Assembly (NCBI GenBank): GCA_021030915.1
Contig: JAGEMR010000102.1
Coordinates: 1 to 64,000 of the forward strand
Direction: 5' to 3'
Length of the DNA: 64,000 bases
Origin: Astrothelium macrocarpum
Taxonomy: Eukaryota; Ascomycota; Dothideomycetes; Trypetheliales; Trypetheliaceae
Under the pieces are notes generated by a model. It searched no databases, was not told the origin of the DNA, and was given only the letters and a program-made list of their open reading frames with translations. Both the position numbers and the translations under genes were made by a program. Shown here in pieces: positions 43,901 to 55,033 of the stretch (positions are counted from its first letter, which is position 1; every line of letters starts with the position of its first letter).

Positions 43901-46161
43901 TCATCCGTAAGTATCGTCAATCTCGTCCGCAGTCATAGTCGACACGAACGCCCGGCGGATGAAAGCATACCAAGCCTTATTCTTCGCATGCTTCTTTTTC
44001 TTGCCCTTCTTGTGCTTATGTTTCTTCTGCGCCTCCACGTCCTCCTCTTCCATCTCATCTGCATTTCCGTCTTCTTCATCGTCCCAAACTCCCAGTTCTG
44101 GCTTCGGCTCGCCCTTTCGTCCGATCCGTCTTGCCAGTCGCACCCATTGTCCGACAGTTAGATCCTTCAATTTGAATAGATCGTCGTGCCGTGTGTCGTA
44201 TTCAACCAGGAACTTGAACTCCTTCGGCTGCGGGCTTGACTTGTTGGGCTTTTTGTCGTGTTTGCCTTTCTTCCACTTGAACACGCCGCCAAGCCACGAG
44301 TCGCGGCGGGTCTCGTCATTCTCGTCGGGCTCTGACATGCTATGGAAATCATTGTTGATTTCTGTGAGGTTCGCATAATACTGGGTGTAGCCTAAGAGTG
44401 TGAGAGATTGGGGAGAGTATGCGGGGCCTGGAGATGTGGATTTGGACGGTGAATCCGGAATCGTGAATTTAGGCTTCTTTCTCTTGTTGCCTTTCTCTTT
44501 CTTCTGCCTCAGGGGTCTGGTGATATCTCCGTCATTATCTTCTTCTGTTTCACTATCGTATTCATCGGCGTCTTCCGTCTCTTGTCGCTGAAGCTCGGCC
44601 TCTGCCCGCGCTAACCATGTCTTTCCGTTCTCATCAAAGGCGTTCCTGGTTGCCAGGCCCGTTGTATTGTACTCAAAGACACGAAGAGTTGGGAAGAAGT
44701 TTGGTACCACGCTGGCACTGACGAGACTCACACCATATCGCTCGTGCCACTCGCCGCCAATCTCTTTGAGAAACTGCTCGCGCTTTTTGTCGTCTTTGTC
44801 CTTCTTCATCTCCACGGTAAGGCGCCCACGCTGTGGGAATTCATCAATCTCCCATCCCGGACGGGAATCGTCAGAGGTAGATGACAAGATGTCATACGCA
44901 TAGTCCTCATGAAGCATGCTTGATGGTGGTGTAGGAAGTTTTGCCCACTGATGGCGCAGATCCTTGAGATAATCTTCCGTCGAAGCAATGCTTACATCCT
45001 TGTCCGCACTGCTCCGCTTGCCACTTTGGTCTCCACCATCAACACTCAAAACATCCCAATCAATCTGTTTGAAATCTTGCAGCATGAAATGCTCTACATT
45101 CATATGCCCCCACAAGCCCCCAACAACCACATCTCGGTATTGTCTTAACCACAGCGCATATTTCTGCCAGCACGTCTCATCCCACTGTTGCTTTGATGAT
45201 GTCCTTGCTGGTGGTACATGGCCTGAGAGTAGTGCCTTCATGCCTCTTTGCCTCAATAATTCCAATCTTACGCGCAACCACTCGAACACTTCGGCTCCAG
45301 GTTCATCCGGATCGACACAGCCGTCAACACCGGCGTTTTTGGCGAAGAAGTACAGTGTGTTAAGCGAAAATACGGCGAGCTGATCTGGGATAGCCTCCAC
45401 GTAGAAGGAGCCAGACCGTTCGAATGCATGACGCTGATCTTCGGGGATGAAGGACTGCCAGACGGAAGTGTAGGCGCGGGTCCAGTGGTTAGGACCCTCG
45501 AGGAAGATGTTGTGAGGAAGGATGTCGTTGTTGCCAAGAGTAGGGACTATAGGAAGGGTAAAGGCGTCATTATCGTCTTCATTATCTGTGTCATTGTTGC
45601 CAAAGACAGCACGGAAGTGATCGACAAGCAGGCGGTTGGAGGCAAGGACCTGGGTCTCGTTGCGCGGGATAGATTCATCGTTGTCGTGACGGGCGGAATC
45701 GCCAGTCCAGACGATAAAGTCAATATCGGAGGCGAGGTTGTGGGCTATCCAGTCAAAGGTGGCGTTGATGAGGGTAAGCGGAGAATCACAGTCTGTCAGC
45801 TCCGCTCCATAATACCCAGCAGGACCGCTGCCGCTGTGGCAAGCGTTGTCTGACGATGTCGAGGAGTAGGCTTCATAGAAAGGATCAGGGTGGAGATCTG
45901 TGAAATTTCGAAAGCAGTAATTAGCGGTGCCATTTTGAGGAACTTGAGGCAGACGGATGAAGCGCAAATACCTGTGATGTGTAGAAAACGTCCTTTCAGC
46001 TCCTTGACGCTCTTTTGGGTACTCGTCCCAACGTTTACGATATCGCCATTTCTCTGCTGCTGGAAGAGCAAAGGTTGCTGCTCTTGGGCAAACGAGGGTG
46101 CTGCGATGGTGGATTCAATTTGGTACCAAAGTCCCACCAGCAGAAGCGGCTGCATCCGCAT
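43901..46161 (-). CDS. PPN1: Endopolyphosphatase (vacuolar, metallophosphatase)
   Basis: Two exons, 46161-45972 and 45897-43901, with a 74-bp intron (donor GTATTT, acceptor CAG); 728 residues. A short hydrophobic segment near the N-terminus (LLLVGLW) fits a type II anchor or signal. Metallophosphoesterase metal motifs are in order: GRFLHITDLHPD, IVWTGDSARHD, LGNND, SGHVPP and GLWGHMN. The second half carries acidic and Lys-rich low-complexity stretches and a conserved block EFKFLVEYDTRHDDLFKLKDLTVGQW. Ppn1 cleaves long-chain polyphosphate in the vacuole, helping phosphate storage. Length and motifs agree with fungal Ppn1. It is a conserved gene in an otherwise accessory neighbourhood. Confidence 0.92.
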
Positions 46162-47909
46162 CTTGCATTGAACCCTGTGGTGTAGCCAGCTTTTGCTCTG
46201 ACAGGTCCGAGATCAGATATGGCGAGCGTAGGAAAGAGACGAAATGTGAAGCATCACCTCTGACGGATCTTCAAAGGTTCTAGAAGCTGGGAATTTGTAG
46301 AGGAAAAAGAAATGCGAGATACGAGTGACGCAAAGGTCAGAAGCTGGTACCTGAGGATTGACGAACCAGGATGCCGTCGATCGTTCTCGTCCCGTTCCCT
46401 CTAGTCGGGTTCCACACAGAGATCAGGACAAGTAGCGGACAGCTCTATTTCGCAACTGCGTAACATCTGCGAGATAAAGAGAGAACACGACCCTCATCGC
46501 AGGCGGAGACCCAATGATGAAATATCCTGATCTGGAGGAGCTTGACTGACCATCTGATTGCGCAACTTCAAGCGCTGGATCCCGTCCCCGGGCGAGTGTC
46601 CAATGACGACCTCAGCTGAGCCAACGTGCAAGGCGAAGGCCACCTACTGAGCCACGGCAACACCGCGCACACGACCATCCGCATGACGACTGTCGCGTGC
46701 CTCAGCTGTCATGGCCAAGTAAGAGCAATATCCTCATTTAGATGGTACGATCTATTGGGCTCAGATTGCATTGGACGGCCTCGATTCTGTCCTCGTGTCA
46801 CCTTGCCAACATTTTGTCTCTCTCCAAATACTTATTATTGTTCTGAAACTGCACAGATTTCACATGTGGCTCAATAATCTTTTTCAGAAGAGAGAAGACA
46901 TGCCGTGGTGTATGCGTCATAATGCTTAGAAAGCGTAGCAAATCAAATGGTCTCGTCACCCCCGAAAGTTCGAGCTTAGAGCACACAGCAAAGATTCATA
47001 CCGTCAAACAGCGGTAATGAACTATATTAATTACATTACAGTACTGTGCATTGCTGCAGCAAACTCCTTCGGGCTGTCACCCACATGAGAGTTGTATGTC
47101 AAATCATCATCTAGCGACTTGGCATCTCTGTGCCCAAGAGTTGTAATAATATTTTTGGTTTTAGTATGCCACACGTTCATAATACATATGAGCAGCGTTA
47201 GGCGCTAGCTATATGGCTTGACCTAAAGTTTGAGAATGAGTGCGAAGATGTTAGTTGCTGGTTTGAGCAGACATTACTTTATCCTTGAGTATATTCCGCT
47301 ATACTCACATCGATTTTGATCTCTCCAAACACCCAATCAGGCTAGTCAGCTGGCCATGATGACTCAGCAAGATCATGCTTAGCTCAGCATCAGCTCAACC
47401 TTGCTCAGGCCAGCACAGCCTTGTCAAGAGTCCTAGTGATATCCGTAACCATCCCCTTGAGCCATGCGTACACAGCCATCTCTTCCTCCTCTCAGGAACT
47501 TAGCTTCTTACTTCTTCATGACAATACAATACTTTCCACTTCAACATCGATAACCACGCGTGTTCTACTCAAAGTCGTAAATTGCTCCTGCGCTTGAAGC
47601 CAAGGGTATGGAGATTGATATGGCCGTCAACGATACCAATGGCTCTTTTCTGCCGAACACATTTGACGGGCCTCTGAACGATAGCTGGAATATCCAGGTG
47701 GAACATCTTGTGATTTGAATGTAATTGCCCGGATTTGGAATGGAATGGATTCTTGCACATTTTAAACTGGAATAAAATGGCTGACTTGTTCAATTTTCGA
47801 TGGCATGGATCACTGGAAATTCATTCTTAGTAAGAGAAATTGCTACTGGAAACTCAATTGCCCAACACCGTGCCAATGACCAAACTCTCCCTGACACGTG
47901 CATCTCTCT
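46162..47909. other. Gene-less stretch with a dispersed repeat fragment
   Basis: No gene is recognised. Around 47460-47520 a block (TACACAGCCATCTCTTCCTC then AGGAACTTAG) resembles 62608-62650, suggesting shared element sequence. The first few hundred bases are the endopolyphosphatase promoter. A minus-strand frame at 47569-47793 is unassigned. Confidence 0.5.
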
Positions 47910-49499
47910 TTATACCATCTTCTCACTTGGAACAAACCTAGAAATCTTTGTTGCAGTAGCGCTCTCGGATTCGATAGGGGCCTTTGTACGACGAATCATC
48001 AGTCGCTTGCTGCTCTTCTGGTTTTCTCTCCTAGACCAAAGCGCCCACACGAGGATAGTCACAACTGTCAATGGCACCGTTATCGCCCAATATATCCACA
48101 TACTTGGCGAGACTGTCAGCGAAGACGTATCTCCATTCTCAGTGCCACCCCAATCAAACATGCCGATGCTAAACAACGTAGCTACGAATGTACCTGGTAG
48201 GAAAACAATACCGAGAATCGCGATCGTTTTCATGGTAATGTTGTCGCGCTTCCCGTCCACCGCTATCGCTGCAGTATATTCCGCATCGCTTTGCGTGATA
48301 GTATTCAGCATCTAGCTCGAATTGTCAATCATCACATGATGAAGAGGATCCCGGGAAGGACTACTCACGAAATTGGTCTGGCTTTGAGCCCTATCTCCTA
48401 TTTGCTGTATCTGTGACAATAGCATTACAGTCCGCCTCCGTATATACTCCACGTCTTGGCGAACAGCCAACCGTATCGCCCTCAGGTTCTCTGAGGATTG
48501 CTGATCCGGATGACATGGCTCGGAGCCACCGCGCCGTTCCTGTCCGTGCTGCGAAACCCGCTCGCTCAGAAGCTTCTCGTCGATGGCCTGGATGAGGCAT
48601 TCCCCGCAATCCAAACAACATCGCGCTACGTGCCCAATGACTGCCAGATCCGTTTGGCAGTAGCTCAGCTGCTGGATCGTACTTTTCGGATCCGCAAGGA
48701 CGGGATGCTCATCCAGGCTCGCATGACGGTCAGAAGCCATAAGTCTCCCCGGAGGTCCGAAGCCCGTGTGTCGCTCGATGTCCAGGACCGCACCGTCAAT
48801 GGTATTACGGTGGACCTCAATGTGATGATGGTGAGAGCGATAGAGGGCCGCGACGAAGAAATGCAGGTCGATGCACCGTTCCGGTGTGGAGAGTAAGGTG
48901 GCGAATACGAAGTCCTCGTCTTTGAGGTGGTGATATAGGACGTAGGTAATGCGGCGAGAAGGGTCACAGGTCAATGATACGCAATCGTAGCCTGTGGAAA
49001 GCGAATTGGCCACCTTTAGCAGGAGGGAGGTTCGATCGTTGCTGGAAGAGTGGAATGTGGTGAAGATTCCGTTGTTGGAGAGGAACACCTCGATTGTGCG
49101 CGGGTGTAGATTCCATGAGTCTTGGATTCGCTGGAAGACTTGCTTGGGAATGGATAGTGTGCGTCTGCCGGGCCGGAGTCGGGGGAAGGATATCACTTTG
49201 AAGTGCCAGAAATTGGCAATATCGTCGTTGTCGCTTATGTTGTTACAACTGGTGTTCAGGAGATGGTCTTCGATTTGGTCGAACTGTATTTTGTCTTCTA
49301 ATATGCGCATGCGCTTGTCCAAGTCATTCGGATTTAGAGGAAGCGAGCCTTTCAAGACCCTGAGGTCCTGCAGTTTATCGATCGAAGGATCGGCCCATTT
49401 AGCCAGCTTTTCCTCTCGAGTCTCCATGGCAAAATCGTTCCGGAGAGGCCGGTGGTTCGGGAGGATGATTGATATTTTATAATGTTCGCCCCAAGGCAT
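47910..49499 (-). CDS. CorA-like divalent cation transporter family protein
   Basis: Two exons, 49499-48369 and 48311-47910, with a 57-bp intron (GTGAGT...CTAG); 510 residues. The long N-terminal soluble part includes PRTIEVFLSNNGIF and ends with helices (ENLRAIRLAVRQDVEYIRRRTVMLLSQIQQI). Two membrane helices close the protein: MKTIAILGIVFLPGTFVATLFSIGMFDW and MWIYWAITVPLTVVTILVWALW. This is the typical layout of the fungal CorA-like family found beside ankyrin and HET proteins. The GMN signature of true Mg channels is replaced by GMF-D, as is common in the fungal branch, so transport and its ion are unproven. It is intact. Confidence 0.82.
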
Positions 49500-51184
49500 T
49501 TCTTAAGCACAGCCTCACTTGTATGTAACTAGAGCGCATGATAAACGCTCGGCCTTTTCAGCCTAGCCATGACAGTCGTGAAACTAAGCAAATGCCGTCA
49601 TTCATCGCGGACCACAGAAATTCATATATTAAAAGTCCCGATTCTACAACATGATTGAATTCTTTCTTGTATGTTGTCAGTCTCAATTTTATTTATTTTT
49701 ATTTTTGTTTTTTTGCGTTGACGCCCAGACGCAGACCGTCACGGCGCCTAAATTTGGCGTACTAGCTTCTAGGTACGTCTCCCATTGCTGCCGCCGCCTT
49801 TGAAATTTTATTCAAATCGACTCTGTCCCTAATTACCTCAATTCTGGCCTTAATGGTCTCTACAAGAGCCTGCCGATAAGCATCCACGAAGATGCTGCTT
49901 TGACGTCTACTACGAGAGTTGAACGACAAGAGTGCTTTGCCGTTGCCAGGGCCAACTGTTTAATATCTGAACAGTGGCGAAGTTAATCTTGATTTGAAAA
50001 GAGAACCGAAGAGTCTACAAGAGTTTGCTATTCAGTAGACCCGGTACCAGGGGTTGCAACAAAAAATGTCACCCACGATTGCGAGGGACAGAACGGCCGT
50101 AGGTCTCCTAGAGAGGACCTCCATCCATTATCAGCAATTATAGGCTATAAGAAAGTTGTAAATAATTTGTTGAAAAACAATCTTCAAGACTTTTTGGTTT
50201 TTGATCATTGAGGTCCTCCTCACGAGATGTGCGGCGAATTATCTGTCTCACGCTCCAGTGACATTTTTAACTGCAACCCCTAGTGCCGGGTTTTTGACTT
50301 CCTATCAAATAGGATTTCAAGCCAATAGGAACTTCATAAAACGGAGAAAAGGCGTAGTCGCTCTTCCCTTCTGGCTTCATAAAGATTGGCGAATGTATAG
50401 TTTTCATGAAATCAACTATCAAATTCATCCTCACCAGATGACTTGAAACATTATATAACCCTTTTCAAGCATCTCATAAACTGGGTAACCTTTGAATCGA
50501 GCTTAGCAAGCCCCCAAAACTGTTGATGAAGAAGGATCTACGATCTCAATAGGCTGATTGCGGGACAAGTAGGATGAGAATAGACAAGAGAGTTGCAGTA
50601 GCACGAGGAGATTAAAAAATGATCAAGTAGGTACCAGAGGGGGAATGTAGCCGACGTTGCATGAGCATGGATTCGTCTACAACTCGATGATGATAAGATA
50701 CTAATCAACTGAAGTCGGAAAGCAGCATTTTACGCAGCAGATTAAGATCTGCTATCTCAGAAGCGAAGTTCATCGTTATTCCGGTACGTTTGGTATGAAA
50801 TGGCATGGACGGAAATCCATCTAGAGAAGCTGGCCCAGACAAGCAATCGAGAAAACTCTCCTGACTGTGCAGTAGATAAAGGTCACTGAGAGAAGGTACA
50901 CTCTGTCGTAAACAAATTCTTGGTCAAAACGGAAAGGTATACAAGTTGATTGTCGGCTTACTTCCGAAGAGTAGCAAATTATAGATAGATGTACATAGAA
51001 ATGCCACTGGAAATTTTTTACCCTACCTCCAGTTCAGAGTGTATGTTGCTCGCACTTGGAGGAGCCCATTATGAGCTGGCCATACCCTACCAAATCACAT
51101 GCTTGCTCTCAAGTGACGAGCTTTTCCTCTCAGCGACAATCAGAGCGTGCCTTGCATTTGTGTCCCCATGAGAAGTTTGCATCC
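49500..51184. other. Gene-less stretch containing MITE copy F
   Basis: MITE copy F (50045-50285) is the only feature recognised; other frames are short. Confidence 0.5.
50045..50285. mobile_element. MITE family 1, copy F
   Basis: A 241-bp element. Ends TACCAGGGGTTGCAACAAAA and, on the other strand, CACTAGGGGTTGCAGTTAAA, then AATGTCAC on both arms. A 4-bp duplication CCGG flanks it (50041-50044, 50286-50289). The inner sequence is more diverged than in copy C (GAGGACCTCC / GAGGTCCTCC arms). Confidence 0.82.
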
Positions 51185-53392
51185 TCAGCCGGCGGGTAAT
51201 GCATCTATTCTGTCAGTCATAGATTTGTCCATATTTTTCCCGTCACATTTGCCTATGAGCCTTGAAGCGATATCAAATCGTTCTATGATTTTGTCAGCGA
51301 GAACCTCAGCCAGCACATCGAGGAGTAACGTGTCGTCATCAGTACTAGAAGCAAATGACGCTATACTGCTCGCATCGTCAAATTCGGCGTCACTAGTAAA
51401 TGACGCTATGCTGCATGCATCATCGAATTCGGCGTCACCAGTAGATAACGCTATATTGCTTGCATCATCAAATCCGGCATCACCAGCAAATGACAAATTA
51501 TCGCCCTGTTCTACATCGCTGGTGAATGACAGAACATCATCCAATTCCTCCTCATTCTGGTCCCCCTCTTCTGTTTCTTCTTGCTCCTTTTCTCCATTTT
51601 TTCTTGCCTCGAGGCCACTTACGTACCGTGCTTCCCAGATATCGCTCGAGTTGGGATGAACGGAGTAGCTTGCATGTCTGCTTCGTGATTCCTGTGGTGG
51701 CTCGTCGTCTGAGACTTTTTGGTCTTGGGAAATGTTGTCTTTATCAATACAACAAAGCAATTCATTCTCTATTGCCATCAATGAATTTTCCGCAATGCAA
51801 TGGCCAACTCTGTCGCTGGCGTCTGCATTTCGGGAATTTTGCCGAACATGCCGTGCTGCCGCTACCTCATCTGGTATACGACTTGTCGACAACGTCCGTG
51901 TTCTTCTTTTCCAAGACCAAGAGTCTTGCTTTCGGCTGTCAGTGCTCTCGGTGCTCTCGATGCTTTGCCTGGATATATCCAGATCCTTTCGGTCGGTTGA
52001 AGCCCAAGGTTTTCTCCAAGGCTCGATATCCGATATCGATATTGTGAGAGCAAATACGTTGAGCCCTGAAGCATTTCCGTTGATATGCAAGTCCTTCATC
52101 ATCCTGTCCATCGCACAGTTCCACAAATTTGACCACTCATCTCGGATCGATCCGCACCAACAGTTCCACAGCAAGCTCGATAGGCTCATTACCTTATGGG
52201 ACTGTAGGCAATGACTCGAACTGAAACCCGTGCTAAATTCTGTGCCCATATCGAGCTCAATTATTTGAAGTTCTGCTTCTTCGGCTTCAGTCTTCGAAAT
52301 CTTTGCTAATCTGTGGTGCCTTCCATAGATCCGTTTCCAAGGTTGGTTCAGATCCAGGTCAGTCAACGAAAGTCCCAGAACCTCATTTGGCCGATCCGTC
52401 GAACGGCAGGGAAGCAACGCAGTTGCGTGTGATTCGGGATCCAGCGTCCGATGAGACTGGAGAGTCAAAACCGGTAAATGAATTATCAGCGATCTGTGGC
52501 GTAGCGCCCATCGTACTTCTGGTGGTTCTGGATCGGAAACTATTTTTCCACTTTGCATAAAGGCGCTTGGGTGACTAGCCAGAACAGTTCCAACCTGCAG
52601 CTTGCTTGATCCAACTCTCTCCCAAGCGAAGAGAGAAAGATCCGTGGCACATTTCATAATTTCGTGTTGGAGTCGGATGAATGCTTTGTATCCTTCCCCA
52701 TACAAAATCGGCATATTGACATCGAAGAGTCCGAGAAGAGAGTATGTGGCATCCTCAGGCAGTGTCGTCTGTCGGTTTGCAGCCCATGACATGCGTTGTG
52801 CGATGCTAAAGCGAGCTACTGAACCCGAATTAAAACATGCTTCGCTTGGGATGCCCGTTATTTGTGTGATTGCCGTTTGCAGATCTAGTCGAGACCCCAG
52901 ATAAGTCCACGACTGGTCGAAAAATTCCACCACTCGAGGCGCGATTAATTCTTGTAGGGTCCATCCTCGTCGGAACCACCTGCTCTTTGAAAAGCTAGAT
53001 TCCAGAAATTCAGACGACAGCTGCCCTCTGAGGCAATTTGGCACGGCAACGTCTGAAAGATAGACGTAGCACTTTGCAGCATTGCGATACCAGCTGAACA
53101 TGGAGTTGATCGCGATTGACAGCTCAGCCGTGCTCGATTGATCGATACAAATAGTGTCAACCCAAAGGTACTGTAGGCTATCCCGAAGTGCTTGTAATCT
53201 TGCAAAGTTGATTTTTGGGTATTCGTCGCGCTTCTGCGGCTTAGTTGGCGGTCGCCGTGTGCATCGGAGGTTGCGCATAGTCGCCTCCTCCTTATCCCGA
53301 ATATCCCAAGTGTGAGAGAGAATGGCATACGTCGGAACTTTCCCATGGTCGAATAGTTCAAGCTCCCCGTTATTCACGTTGAGAAGCCGCAT
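51185..53392 (-). CDS. HET-domain protein with C-terminal acidic repeats
   Basis: Single exon, 735 residues. The N-terminus is a complete HET domain: MRLLNVNNGELELFD, YAILSHTW, YLWVDTICIDQ, SMFSWYRNAAKCYVYLSD and WFRRGWTLQELIAPRVVEFF, followed by the conserved EDATYSLLGLFDVNMPILYGEG. Such proteins cause incompatibility-type cell death when activated. The C-terminus (about residues 600-690) has tandem acidic repeats of about 16-18 residues around the core DAEFDDASSIASFTS, repeated at least three times with a diverged fourth, coded at about 51350-51540. Repeats at the end of a HET protein could vary in number between strains. No NACHT or WD40 domain is present. It looks intact. Confidence 0.9.
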   Translation of the reverse strand: MRLLNVNNGELELFDHGKVPTYAILSHTWDIRDKEEATMRNLRCTRRPPTKPQKRDEYPKINFARLQALRDSLQYLWVDTICIDQSSTAELSIAINSMFSWYRNAAKCYVYLSDVAVPNCLRGQLSSEFLESSFSKSRWFRRGWTLQELIAPRVVEFFDQSWTYLGSRLDLQTAITQITGIPSEACFNSGSVARFSIAQRMSWAANRQTTLPEDATYSLLGLFDVNMPILYGEGYKAFIRLQHEIMKCATDLSLFAWERVGSSKLQVGTVLASHPSAFMQSGKIVSDPEPPEVRWALRHRSLIIHLPVLTLQSHRTLDPESHATALLPCRSTDRPNEVLGLSLTDLDLNQPWKRIYGRHHRLAKISKTEAEEAELQIIELDMGTEFSTGFSSSHCLQSHKVMSLSSLLWNCWCGSIRDEWSNLWNCAMDRMMKDLHINGNASGLNVFALTISISDIEPWRKPWASTDRKDLDISRQSIESTESTDSRKQDSWSWKRRTRTLSTSRIPDEVAAARHVRQNSRNADASDRVGHCIAENSLMAIENELLCCIDKDNISQDQKVSDDEPPQESRSRHASYSVHPNSSDIWEARYVSGLEARKNGEKEQEETEEGDQNEEELDDVLSFTSDVEQGDNLSFAGDAGFDDASNIALSTGDAEFDDACSIASFTSDAEFDDASSIASFASSTDDDTLLLDVLAEVLADKIIERFDIASRLIGKCDGKNMDKSMTDRIDALPAG

Positions 53393-53875
53393 CGTACACA
53401 GCTCTCAATTATAATGGTATCCAGATGTGAGCGTGAGCTCCTACATCATATTGAATTGACAGAGACAAAAGTGTTTGTGGCATTCAGAGTAGCCCGACTC
53501 TCACCCTCACCCTCACCTAAAATGTGGAATTCAGTCCAGGTCTTAAATAGGTAGCCAGACTCTTACAGTCATCTTGGGTGTGGTTCATGACGGCTGCGCA
53601 TTTGAGCAGTACGTATTACGATTGGACGCTGCGCAATGAGCAGTACGGATTATGATTGAGCGCTGCGCAATGAGCACTCCAATCTGCGCATGGCTTCACG
53701 ACGGGGCTGTACGCTCCGTACAGCAGCGCAGGCTCATTAGGCGAACAGACGCAGTATGACTAGAAAAACTAGCGTCTTCCCTTTGATGAACTTTCAAAGT
53801 AGAAGAGCTGTGAGCATTCCTTCCGAACTTTCCAAGTAGGTTGGCAGCGTCTTCCAATGCTGTAGGACAGTGCAC
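53393..53875. repeat. Intergenic region with a 34-bp tandem repeat
   Basis: At 53593-53690 a 34-35 bp unit starting GCTGCGCAATGAGCAGTACG is repeated 2.6 times. This is between divergent HET and C2H2 genes and so within their promoters; a regulatory role is untested. Confidence 0.7.
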
Positions 53876-55033
53876 ATGAGCCATCACAAGCGGCCGTCCC
53901 GCGAGCCCTTGGGGCCGCCTACCTCGACCGCCGACGCCAGTAACAGGTTCGGCTGTCCCTTCTTTAAGCGATTCGGTCTACAAGGCAGCAAAGGACACGC
54001 CTGCACCGGCAATGGATGGCCAACTACTCACAGAGTCAAGTATGTTTCGATTTTGCTCTCTCTCGTCCCAAAGGCTGACTCGATAACTACAGGGAGCACA
54101 TCTACCGCAGCCATTATCCTCCGATCGCCTGTCCGCGATGCCACGTCGAGTTCAAGCAACAGACGGATGTTAGCACGCACTTGAACAGCGAGCCGATATG
54201 TGATAAGACGCCGGCAATAGGGGATGATCAAGCTGCTGTGTTGACGGAGGGGCAACTGAAGGAGCTGAAGAGAAAGCGCAGGTGCGAGGTCGGCGAGGAG
54301 GAGCAGTGGAAGGGCATCTACAAAACTATATTTCCAAACGAGGCACTTATACCGTCACCATGTCAGCTTGCCTCTTCAATTGCTCTTACCCATATGCTAA
54401 TGCTGCGCAATAGATGTCCACAATGCCGAAGTAGAGGTTGGACGACTGTTCCGGGCCGAGCTAGCGACACAGCTGCGAAACCTCCTCAGTGACATCGTCC
54501 CAGATGCTGCGAAAGATGCAAAGTACACTGACGTCCGTTCGCTGATGAAGGCGTTCGTCGAGAGTGCCGTCAGCAGCGGTTTGGTGGACGCAGCCGTCGA
54601 ACGTACCTCTCGCACTCTCAAACGACAACACCCGTCTAGCCGCTATGAGGATCCTAGTAGCGCCAGCCTTGGTCAGAATGTCATTGCACCCCCAGATAAC
54701 TGCGTGCAAGACAAGGATGAGCGGGTAGACTTCGTCGACGCTCTTGCTACATTCAACAGCCCGCCTGAACAGGGCGGTCCTCCTTCAGAAATCTCTACGG
54801 ATTTCCGAGGCGATCCTTCGACGGCATTTCAAACACCACCGCCCAGTATTCACGCGCCTGATGCAGGCTTTACTGAAGCGGCGAACTGGACTTTCGAAGG
54901 CGATTCTCTGATGCAGCCTGATCCCAGCGTCATATCCGAGTCGCTGGAGCAAGTCGCCGATGACTGGCTTTTCCCCCCGACTACAACCCCGCACTTCTCA
55001 TATACCAATGGACAAGATCCAGGAACCTTTTGA
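53876..55033 (+). CDS. Fungal C2H2-type zinc-finger protein
   Basis: Three exons, 53876-54039, 54093-54361 and 54414-55033; 350 residues. Intron 1 is standard (GTATGT...CTACAG). Intron 2 (52 bp) has an unusual GTCAGC donor with branch TGCTAA and TAG acceptor; the phases agree. The N-terminal domain is the fungal-specific finger pair: FGCPFFKRF, ACTGNGWPTTHRVKEHIYRSHYPPIACPRCHVEFKQQTDVSTHLNS in order (Cys and His at finger positions), followed by EEEQWKGIYKTIFPNE. The C-terminal half is Ser/Pro-rich. This family is widespread in Pezizomycotina near HET and NLR genes; a DNA-binding role is likely but unproven. Confidence 0.82.
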
